In this document: positions 1 to 5,883 of the stretch, in pieces
How positions within the stretch are numbered: position 1 is the first letter of the stretch
Layout: each line of letters opens with the position of its first letter
Source: Acidobacteriota bacterium
GTDB lineage: Bacteria > Acidobacteriota > Terriglobia > Bryobacterales > Bryobacteraceae
Assembly: GCA_023380575.1 (NCBI GenBank)
Contig: JAMCRM010000141.1
Location: 1-7,517, forward strand
Length of the DNA stretch: 7,517 nt
Reading direction: 5' to 3'
The notes under the pieces: generated by a model
What the model saw: only the letters and a program-made list of their open reading frames with translations
What the model was told of the DNA's origin: nothing
Databases searched by the model: none
Made by a program: the position numbers and the translations under genes

Positions 1-62
1 CCTGTGTCTATTATCTGCGCTGGGGATTACTGCACATCTGATCGGCGCCACCGTGCCCGCTC

Positions 63-91
63 TTACCCTTCGGTAGATTCTCTGCTATCAT
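63..91 (+). promoter_or_regulatory. Candidate promoter of the AAA ATPase gene, giving a near-leaderless mRNA
   Basis: An extended -10 box is visible: TG at 83-84, one base, then TATCAT at 86-91 (five of six matches to TATAAT). A poor -35 (TTACCC, 63-68) lies 17 bp upstream, and an extended -10 can work with a weak -35. Transcription would be expected to start about 7 nt after the box, almost exactly at the ATG at 99. No purine-rich ribosome binding site lies between the box and the ATG, which agrees with leaderless translation. The prediction is by eye only. Confidence 0.45.
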
Positions 92-98
92 AGTAGCT

Positions 99-1322
99 AT
101 GGATCATGCACTGCTGACCTCATTGTTGGAAGCCTTGCGCTTGAGTCCAGCCAATCACGTGTTGCGCCGGCAAGTCGCGCAGGGGCTATTGGAGGCCGGT
201 TGCTGGGACAGCCTGGGCGAGACGGTCGCGCCGCTGCTGGCCACCGACTACCGCGCGTATGCCCTCTTCTGCCAGTCAAAATTGGCCTGGCATCAGCCGG
301 ATGGCGCAAAGGCAAAGACGTATTATCGCGAAGCAATCCAACTGGACGCGCAATTGTGCGATGAGCAGTATGAGGCGGAAATCAATCCCATGGGTGGTGA
401 TGACTTCGAGCTGCCGTCTTTTCCGGCAAACGGTTCATCGGTGCGCGAATATACGGGGCCGCGAATCACGTTCCAGGACGTAGGCGGTATGGAACCGCTG
501 AAGGAACAGATTCGCCTGAAAATTCTCTACCCATTTACTCGACCGGAGTTATACGCGGCCTACGGGAAAAAGACCGGCGGCGGTATTTTGCTGTATGGTC
601 CGCCCGGCTGCGGGAAAACCTATCTGGCCCGCGCGACGGCGGGGGAGATGGGCGCTTGTTTTTACCCTGTTGAATTGAGCGATATCCTTAGCAAATATAT
701 TGGCGAAACCGAGAGGCAGATTCATGATATTTTCGAGACGGCGCGGGCACATGCCCCCTCCGTCATTTTTATCGATGAGGTCGATGCGCTTGGGGCCAAA
801 CGGGGGGAATTAGCCGGCTCGTATATACGCTCGCACGTCACGCAGCTCCTCACGGAGATGGATGGGCTGAATGCGCAAAACCACGACCTGCTGATCCTGG
901 GCGCGACCAACGAACCCTGGAATGTCGATTCCGCGTTCCGCCGTCCGGGACGTTTCGACCGCGTGCTGTTCGTGCCGCCGCCGGATTCCGATGCCCGTCA
1001 GGTCATTATGCAGCTCCACTCCCGCGAGCGAAAGTTCGATCACGCGCTGTCATGGCGTGAAATCGGCGAGAAAACCGACATGTTTTCCGGCGCCGACCTG
1101 GCCGATCTGGTGGACCGGGCCTGCGAAAACGCCCTGCAAGAGGCCTTGAAAACCGGTATCATCCGCAACATCAACGTAAACGATGTCCTTGCTGCCCTCA
1201 AGGCGATGCGCCCGTCCACCACGGAATGGCTGCGTCGCGCGAAAAATTACGTGACCTATGGCAACCAGGATGGCTATTACAATGATCTGGCGGCATATTT
1301 GTCGGAGAAAAAGGTCAAGTAA
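99..1322 (+). CDS. AAA+ ATPase of the Cdc48/Vps4/FtsH-like class with TPR-like N-terminal domain
   Basis: A 407-residue cytoplasmic ATPase that probably forms a hexamer and uses ATP to remodel or unfold protein substrates; the substrate is unknown. Residues 1-90 form helical hairpins resembling TPR repeats, ending in an AKTYYREAIQLDA-type helix, and likely bind partners. An acidic linker (about 91-118) leads to one AAA module. Visible motifs are Walker A GPPGCGKT (167-174), pore loop SKYIGETE (198-205), Walker B with catalytic Asp-Glu (IFIDEVDAL, 223-231), sensor-1 Asn271 in GATN, arginine-finger segment RRPGRFDR (281-288), and the FSGADLADLV small-domain motif (329-338). The C-terminal tail (373-403) resembles the closing helix of Vps4-type proteins. 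There is no membrane segment and no zinc-protease domain, so it is not FtsH. A single AAA domain also excludes classical Cdc48. The start is supported by an extended -10 box just upstream; no ribosome binding site is seen. It appears monocistronic, with the hairpin element beginning 7 nt after its stop. Confidence 0.93.
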   Translation: MDHALLTSLLEALRLSPANHVLRRQVAQGLLEAGCWDSLGETVAPLLATDYRAYALFCQSKLAWHQPDGAKAKTYYREAIQLDAQLCDEQYEAEINPMGGDDFELPSFPANGSSVREYTGPRITFQDVGGMEPLKEQIRLKILYPFTRPELYAAYGKKTGGGILLYGPPGCGKTYLARATAGEMGACFYPVELSDILSKYIGETERQIHDIFETARAHAPSVIFIDEVDALGAKRGELAGSYIRSHVTQLLTEMDGLNAQNHDLLILGATNEPWNVDSAFRRPGRFDRVLFVPPPDSDARQVIMQLHSRERKFDHALSWREIGEKTDMFSGADLADLVDRACENALQEALKTGIIRNINVNDVLAALKAMRPSTTEWLRRAKNYVTYGNQDGYYNDLAAYLSEKKVK

Positions 1323-1328
1323 CACTCC

Positions 1329-1435
1329 GGTAATCGTTCAGGGGGATGTTTCATACTCTGACTCTGACTCTGACTCTGACTCCCTCTCCTCATCAGAGTT
1401 AGAGTGAGAGTCAGAGTATCAAATGAACGATTACC
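1329..1435. repeat. Palindromic GAGTNN-hexamer hairpin element with 12-bp terminal inverted repeats
   Basis: The outer ends are a perfect 12-bp inverted repeat: GGTAATCGTTCA (1329-1340) and TGAACGATTACC (1424-1435). Inside, 1349-1378 and 1394-1423 form a second 30-bp inverted repeat with three mismatches, separated by a 15-nt loop (1379-1393). Both arms are built from the 6-bp unit GAGTNN: left arm, read on the minus strand, GAGTCA four times then GAGTAT; right arm GAGTTA, GAGTGA, GAGTCA, GAGTAT. Eight unpaired bases (1341-1348, GGGGGATG) on the left break the symmetry and give the element a direction. It fills the space after the AAA ATPase stop. There is no U-tract after the stem, so it is not a standard intrinsic terminator. 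It resembles a MITE or REP/REPIN-type dispersed element; the family is not recognised. Confidence 0.9.
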
Positions 1436-1465
1436 ATGCTTGTAACGTTTCAGCTCATTGTTTCG

Positions 1466-1471
1466 TATAAA
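1466..1471 (+). promoter_or_regulatory. Possible -10 box (TATAAA) upstream of the secreted-protein gene
   Basis: TATAAA lies 36 nt before the chosen ATG at 1508, inside the short AT-richer stretch between the hairpin element and the gene. The best -35 candidate, TTGTAA (1440-1445), is 20 bp upstream, longer than the usual 16-18. The call is therefore weak, but this is the only plausible promoter between the hairpin and the gene. Confidence 0.25.
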
Positions 1472-1495
1472 GAGAGGATGTATTCTACTTTAGCC

Positions 1496-1503
1496 GGAGG
1501 TGA
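1496..1503 (+). promoter_or_regulatory. Strong Shine-Dalgarno sequence that fixes the start at 1508
   Basis: GGAGGTGA is an eight-base match to the anti-Shine-Dalgarno end of 16S rRNA, ending 4 nt before ATG 1508. It decides between that ATG and the in-frame upstream ATGs at 1436 and 1478. The one at 1436 directly abuts the inverted repeat and has no ribosome binding site. Starting at 1508 also places a signal peptide at the very N-terminus. It is the only near-perfect ribosome binding site seen at any gene in the window. Confidence 0.85.
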
Positions 1504-1507
1504 GCGC

Positions 1508-3127
1508 ATGTTGCGGAGCATTTTCTTATTCGCGCTGGTCGGCGTGCTGGCGTACAAGCTGCCGGCAGCGCCGTTTGATCCGCAGATCGCGAAGGAGGTG
1601 GCCGCGGTCTTTGCGCAGGCGGCAACGGAACATGCGGCCGGACAAATGGCATTGATTCCGCAGCAACAGCAACTGGGTCAACCGGATCAGCCGACATTCA
1701 AACCGTGGTCATTACCGATCAGCGGCGTCGATGGCATTGTGCTGAATTATTCCCCGGCGATGGAGGGGCTGGTTGCGCGGGTGGGGGCGCTGGATGCCGC
1801 CGGCGAGACCGGGATGGTGGCGGAATATTGCCGGGCGGCCCTGCAGTATCTCTCGGCTCCCCAGGAGAACTATCGGGCGCTGGCGTGCGAATTCCTGGCG
1901 CATTTCCCCGCCGCGGCGGTGGGGGCCGGCGCGCTTCCCGGCATCGGCGCCCTGCTGGACGATACCGCGGCGGCCTTTCACGGTATGCGGCAAGCCTTAC
2001 CGCAACAGGGACCTATGTCTTATACCCCGATCTCGATGACGGTGGCGGATATTGCCCGGGTCGCCATGTTACAGATCACCGAGTACCGGTTTTCCAGCCG
2101 GGCGATCTTTCAACGCTGGTGGGCCGGCAATGCGGAGTATACGGATCGTCTCTGGTATTGGGTCGTGCGGTATCGTGATACGCCGGATATCCGGGCGCAA
2201 TTGGATAAGCTCGATCCGGCACGGGAATTGAAAATTTACCTGCTGCTGGATAATTCGACCGCCCGCCGCAACGAGATGGAGGCGCCGTGGCGGACTGCCG
2301 GATTACAGCCGCCCGCGGACTTTGCCGGCGGCATCTATCACCATAACCCGCCCAATCCGGTGCAGGCGGGGCAGTTCGTCGCCGCGCACCACCTGCAGCA
2401 TGAACTGTTCGATCTCCTCGCCGGAACGACGACCTGGCCGGAGGTGAAGGACAATACCGGGTGGGGAGAGACCGCGCTGGCGCTGGCGATCACCGAGGTG
2501 GGGCGAAATTGCTGGACGCGCGCCGATGCCGCGACTATCGAGCAGATTCTGAACAGCGGCCGCGGCCTGGCCGTGCATGAGAACCGCGCGCAAACCGGAC
2601 TGACGGAGGTGGCGGTGAGCCTGGACGGCGCGCGCCTGGAGTCCATCGTGTTGGGACAGTTGGCGCGCAATCCGCAACAGCCGGACCTGACGACGGTACT
2701 GCTGGCGAACACCGGCCTGAAGCACTGGAAGCTGATTCGGGGCTATTATGACCTGTTCAACGGTGATGGGCAGGCCCGGGTGATCCGCGCGCTAGGCGAT
2801 ATGGCGATTCGGGACGACATGCGCGCTGCCCTCTGCAGCCTTTTTGCCGAAGATCATCTGGAAGCGGCGCTCACTCCTGACGGCAACGTCGCCGATGGCG
2901 ACCAACCGCGCCGTGACCGCCTCTCCGCCTATGCCGCCGTCGCCGAACGCCTCAACAACGGCAAACCGGTCGTGAACCCCGCGGTGCTGCAGGCCGCGTT
3001 ATCCTATGGCATGGGGAAGATCGATAATGCCACGCGCGACGCGCAGATTGCCGCCATGCCGGCGGCGCGCAAAGAGGCCGTCAACCAACTGGCGGCGTTT
3101 TTCGCGAAGGTGAAACCGGCAGGATAG
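1508..3127 (+). CDS. Secreted or periplasmic alpha-helical protein of unknown function
   Basis: I do not recognise this family. From the chosen start the product is 539 residues. The N-terminus is a typical export signal: MLR, a hydrophobic core from about residue 4 to 16 (IFLFALVGVLAY), then KLPAAPF, with likely cleavage near residue 20-21. It has no lipobox cysteine and no further membrane segment, so the protein is probably exported to the periplasm or cell exterior. The mature part is rich in Ala, Leu, Gln and Trp and predicted mostly helical. Repeated patterns of two short helices (for example the segment EYCRAALQYLSAPQENYRAL and several later Leu/Ala stretches) suggest a HEAT- or TPR-like superhelix, but I cannot align clean repeats. 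No catalytic signature was seen. Both sides are flanked by GAGTNN-type repeats. A start at 1436 (563 residues) is possible but much less likely. Confidence 0.8.
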   Translation: MLRSIFLFALVGVLAYKLPAAPFDPQIAKEVAAVFAQAATEHAAGQMALIPQQQQLGQPDQPTFKPWSLPISGVDGIVLNYSPAMEGLVARVGALDAAGETGMVAEYCRAALQYLSAPQENYRALACEFLAHFPAAAVGAGALPGIGALLDDTAAAFHGMRQALPQQGPMSYTPISMTVADIARVAMLQITEYRFSSRAIFQRWWAGNAEYTDRLWYWVVRYRDTPDIRAQLDKLDPARELKIYLLLDNSTARRNEMEAPWRTAGLQPPADFAGGIYHHNPPNPVQAGQFVAAHHLQHELFDLLAGTTTWPEVKDNTGWGETALALAITEVGRNCWTRADAATIEQILNSGRGLAVHENRAQTGLTEVAVSLDGARLESIVLGQLARNPQQPDLTTVLLANTGLKHWKLIRGYYDLFNGDGQARVIRALGDMAIRDDMRAALCSLFAEDHLEAALTPDGNVADGDQPRRDRLSAYAAVAERLNNGKPVVNPAVLQAALSYGMGKIDNATRDAQIAAMPAARKEAVNQLAAFFAKVKPAG

Positions 3128-3295
3128 ATGGCAGCTTCCCGCGCAATCGCTGATCCTTCCTCTTCTTTGTGATCGCAGTAGATGGGATAACAATGATCGT
3201 GGTTGCCGCTTTACCTTTCACTTGTGAACGAGTGTCATACCCAATACGGGAGGGGGTGCCGTGAAAGTTACGACGCTGGAAGGCAGGGTCCACTA
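3128..3295. other. Intergenic stretch without a supported gene
   Basis: This stretch lies between the secreted-protein stop and the second hexamer repeat. It contains no convincing ribosome binding site, no terminator hairpin with a T-run, and no recognisable protein remnant in any frame. A 70-codon open frame on the minus strand (3081-3293) reads as low-complexity basic sequence and overlaps the end of the preceding gene, so it is probably chance. Confidence 0.5.
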
Positions 3296-3357
3296 TAGAG
3301 TGAGAGTCAGAGTGTGAGTATGAGTATGAGTATGAGATATATCCCCTGGGCGATTAC
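3296..3357. repeat. One-armed, degenerate copy of the GAGTNN hairpin element
   Basis: Six consecutive GAGTNN hexamers run from 3298 to 3333 (GAGTGA, GAGTCA, GAGTGT, then GAGTAT three times), followed by a decayed GAGATA. An 18-base stretch, 3296-3313, is identical to 1400-1417 of the upstream element. The right end (ATCCCC, TGGG, CGATTAC; 3341-3357) matches the reverse complement of the left end of the upstream element (ATCCCCCTGAACGATTAC) with one missing base and two substitutions. It therefore looks like the same element in the opposite orientation. The partner arm and left terminal repeat are missing, so it cannot form the long hairpin. Confidence 0.75.
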
Positions 3358-3410
3358 TATTCTTCATCTGTTCGTCATCCCGCTGTCACCATTTTGTAAA
3401 GCCTCGGGCG

Positions 3411-3416
3411 TATAGT
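3411..3416 (+). promoter_or_regulatory. -10 box (TATAGT) placed for a near-leaderless transcript
   Basis: TATAGT matches five of six bases of TATAAT and ends 8 nt before the ATG at 3425. Transcription would start within one or two bases of the start codon. No Shine-Dalgarno-like purine run lies in between. No good -35 is present at 16-18 bp. The arrangement mirrors that in front of the AAA ATPase gene at 99. Confidence 0.4.
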
Positions 3417-3424
3417 ACGTTCAA

Positions 3425-4456
3425 ATGACGAATGAAGATTGCAGCGACATTGCGAGGGATTTGCGGGCAACCCCGGCATGGCGCCTTTCCGCTATATCGC
3501 GCGGGTTGGCGCTCTTTCTGGGCGGCTTCACGGTGCTGAATCTGCTGTTTGAATTGCGGTCGCCGGGGTTCGATGGGAATCTGTGGTGGATCGATCTGCG
3601 TTGGCTGCCGGTCGCGGCGGGCCGGATCGCATTGTTATGCACCGCCGGCATGCTGCTCGCTTATGCGCTGTCGCCGCGGTTCGGACGTTGGCGCCGTGTT
3701 GCCACGCTGGCCGTTGTCGTGCTGCTCGGTGGCGTCACGCTGACAAACGCCGCCACCTATTATCTGCTGCTCGCTCGCGGCATCTTGCACGCCGGGCCGT
3801 GCGTGTCATTTTCGCTCTTCATCACCGCCGCCCTGCTCGTCATCGGGTATCCGATCCTGCGGAACGTCGCGCCGGTGGATGATCTCCGGTCGCGCCGGTG
3901 GCTTTTCGTCACGTTTTCCGCGGCGCTGGTCGCCTTTCCGCTGGCGCAGATTTACTGCTTCGGCAACACCGACCATCGCCGGCCCGCGGACGCCATCGTG
4001 GTATTCGGCGCCTGTGTGCATGCCAATGGATCGATGGCTCCTGTGCTCACCGACCGCGTGTTGACCGCCTGCCGGCTCTATCAAGAGGGATACGCGCCGC
4101 TGCTTATCTTCTCAGGCGGGCCCGGTGAAGGTGCGGTATATGAGCCCGAGGCCATGCGCCGTTTCGCGCTTCGCCAGGGTATACCCGATCGTGCCATCCT
4201 TCTCGACCGCAACGGCCTGGATACCCGCGCCACCGTGCGCAACACCGCGACTATCTTCCGGCAGCGGCACATCCGCCGCGTCATCGCCGTCAGCCAGTTC
4301 TTTCACCTGCCGCGCATTAAAATGACCTACCTGTGCTCCGGCTATGACGTCTACACGGTGCCCGCCGCCGCGGTCTATCCGGTGAATTCCGTGCCCTGGC
4401 TCGTCACCCGCGAGGTGGCGGCGTTGTGGGAATACTACGTGTTTAAGGCGTCGTGA
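3425..4456 (+). CDS. DUF218 (YdcF/SanA/ElyC-like) membrane protein
   Basis: A 343-residue inner-membrane protein. Five hydrophobic segments are visible at about 24-43, 61-82, 92-114, 126-145 and 159-178, followed by a DUF218 domain from about 187 to 335. Features expected of that family are the opening strand ADAIVVFGACV (188-198), TDRVLTACRLYQEG (209-222), LLIFSGGPGEG (226-236), an acidic segment before MRRFALRQGIP (244-254), the conserved T-R-x-T-x-x-N stretch DTRATVRNTA (266-275), and VIAVSQFFHLPR (286-297). Members such as SanA and ElyC are linked to envelope barrier function and peptidoglycan or lipid-carrier metabolism, but the reaction is not established for most of them. With the N-terminus inside, five segments would put the domain in the periplasm. 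No ribosome binding site is seen; the start follows the -10 box closely. Its 3' end overlaps the convergent PIG-L gene by 14 bp. Confidence 0.9.
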   Translation: MTNEDCSDIARDLRATPAWRLSAISRGLALFLGGFTVLNLLFELRSPGFDGNLWWIDLRWLPVAAGRIALLCTAGMLLAYALSPRFGRWRRVATLAVVVLLGGVTLTNAATYYLLLARGILHAGPCVSFSLFITAALLVIGYPILRNVAPVDDLRSRRWLFVTFSAALVAFPLAQIYCFGNTDHRRPADAIVVFGACVHANGSMAPVLTDRVLTACRLYQEGYAPLLIFSGGPGEGAVYEPEAMRRFALRQGIPDRAILLDRNGLDTRATVRNTATIFRQRHIRRVIAVSQFFHLPRIKMTYLCSGYDVYTVPAAAVYPVNSVPWLVTREVAALWEYYVFKAS

Positions 4457-5882
4457 GGCGGAAGGCCGTCTCCGCCGTTTCGTCGATGGTCTGCCGCCCG
4501 CGCGTTGTCCACGCGCGCAGGAGCACGAAGCCCGGCTCCCGGTCGGGCAGCGGCCACGGCACGGCCAGCCGCACCGTCTGCTGCCGGCGGGTCAACTGCA
4601 TTTCGTCGGCGGGCAATTGCTGCAGCGCGCCATCCTGCAGCACCAGCCCCTGAACCCGCTTCCCGACCGTATCATATTCGGCCAGGATGCGCCGGGATGG
4701 TTCACCCTCTGCGGCGTGCAGTGAGAAATGATACCCGAGCGTCTCGGTGGCCGTTCCCCGCAATTCGATCTCCACCGTCATGCGGTTCCCGTCGCGGCTG
4801 AGGGTCACAGCGCGGATGTCCCCCGCCGAGATCTCCGCATCGGAATACAGATCATCGACCGGATCGGTGATGACACGCGTGGCGGGGACCTGGTCTGAGA
4901 GCGGCCAGTCGCCGGTCGGCAGCACCCCGAACAGTTCGTTGGCGCGCGCGAAGGAGTTCAAAAGGGGATCAAAGCTGCCGCCCTGGCTGTGATACAGGTG
5001 GATGGCATTGTGTTTCGCGATCGTCTGCTCCACGGTCAACGGCAGCGCGAGCCACTGCGTCGTGCCCAGTTTCGCCAGGGCGGCGGGCGGCTCGAGGGAT
5101 CGCAGTGGGCGATATTCCCGCGGAACCGGCCACGAATCGCGATGCACCAGATACGTATACACACGACAACGCCCGGCAAATTCTTCCCCGCGTTGCGCCA
5201 TCTCGGCCAGCGCGAAACGCACCAGCGCCCCGGTGGGCCAATGATCGGGGTGACGGTCGTCAGGGTCCGGGATGATGACCACAGCGGGCTGCTCGCGCTG
5301 CAGGATCGTCTCCACGTCGGTCAGTACGGATTCGCCGCAATAGATGGCGCGTGGCGTGAAGGAATCCGTGAAAGGCGAGTAGGTGGTCTGCGTGCGGATG
5401 GAGCGCACCGGATTCGCCGGCAGCCAGTGCGCCGGCTCCCACATCCGATTGAGATATTGGTTCGGATACCCCAGGAAGGTAATGTTTTCCGGAGGTAGGC
5501 CCAGGTAGGCCATCGCCTTCCGTGTTTCCTGCTGGCGCCCCAGACCGAGCTTGATGAAATCACGATGATGGAGAGGGAGCGTTTTTTCGAACAATACCAG
5601 CGAGAGATCGGGATATTCGCCGTTCGTCACCATGACCACCCGCACCTCGGCGCCGGCGGCTACGGCCTGCTGGATATATCCCCCGCAGCCCAGGGTCTCG
5701 TCGTCCTCATGCGGCGCGAAGATGACGATCTTTTCTCCCGCCCGCGGCGCGGGCATCACGCCGAGTGCGGCGGCCGAAGATCGGTTCAGCGCATAGAGCG
5801 ACTGTGACAGCGCCATCCGGTGCAGCAGCGCAACCAGCGCCGCCGCCAGCGCGAGGGAATACAACAGGTTCGGCCAGCGCAC
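4443..5882 (-). CDS. Membrane-anchored PIG-L family N-acyl deacetylase
   Basis: A 479-residue zinc-dependent deacetylase of the LmbE/PIG-L type, which removes acetyl groups from N-acetylglucosamine-like sugars or related amides; the substrate is unknown here. Residues 5-22 form a hydrophobic N-terminal anchor, so the enzyme probably faces the periplasm. The catalytic domain (about 51-320) has the first metal motif APHEDDETLGCGG (56-68: His58, Asp60-Asp61-Glu62) and the second, DRHPDHWPTG (209-218: His211, His214). The fold-typical strand KIVIFAP precedes the first motif. Residues about 340-479 form an extra beta-rich domain, possibly sugar binding. The start is GTG at 5882, chosen because it lies one base after the GNAT stop (5884), follows a modest GGAAGG, and begins directly with the anchor. 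The same frame stays open upstream to 6593, but that part is the shadow of the GNAT gene. It is likely co-transcribed and translationally coupled with GNAT. Confidence 0.9.
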   Translation of the reverse strand: MRWPNLLYSLALAAALVALLHRMALSQSLYALNRSSAAALGVMPAPRAGEKIVIFAPHEDDETLGCGGYIQQAVAAGAEVRVVMVTNGEYPDLSLVLFEKTLPLHHRDFIKLGLGRQQETRKAMAYLGLPPENITFLGYPNQYLNRMWEPAHWLPANPVRSIRTQTTYSPFTDSFTPRAIYCGESVLTDVETILQREQPAVVIIPDPDDRHPDHWPTGALVRFALAEMAQRGEEFAGRCRVYTYLVHRDSWPVPREYRPLRSLEPPAALAKLGTTQWLALPLTVEQTIAKHNAIHLYHSQGGSFDPLLNSFARANELFGVLPTGDWPLSDQVPATRVITDPVDDLYSDAEISAGDIRAVTLSRDGNRMTVEIELRGTATETLGYHFSLHAAEGEPSRRILAEYDTVGKRVQGLVLQDGALQQLPADEMQLTRRQQTVRLAVPWPLPDREPGFVLLRAWTTRGRQTIDETAETAFRLTTP

Positions 5883-5883
5883 A

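Noticed and set aside
1329..1435. Hairpin as an intrinsic terminator of the AAA ATPase gene
   Set aside because: The stem is long and stable, but it is not GC-rich at the base and no T-run follows it on either strand. The terminal repeats and second copy point to a dispersed element instead, though it could still attenuate transcription.
1329..1435. CRISPR array or satellite repeat
   Set aside because: Units are 6 bp with no spacers, arranged as an inverted rather than a direct array, and no cas-like gene is present.
1436..1507. Earlier ATG starts for the secreted protein (1436 and 1478)
   Set aside because: They lack a Shine-Dalgarno sequence and would put about 24 or 10 extra residues before the signal peptide, whereas ATG 1508 has a perfect one.
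1705..2178. Plus-strand open frame of 157 codons inside the secreted-protein gene
   Set aside because: Gly/Arg-rich alternative-frame translation entirely within the real gene, with no supporting signals.
3081..3293. Minus-strand 70-codon open frame as a small gene or transposase remnant
   Set aside because: It has no ribosome binding site, no recognisable motif, and overlaps the 3' end of a real gene on the other strand.
4989..5498. Plus-strand open frame of 169 codons opposite the PIG-L gene
   Set aside because: Antisense shadow of a gene with clear catalytic motifs; no family resemblance.
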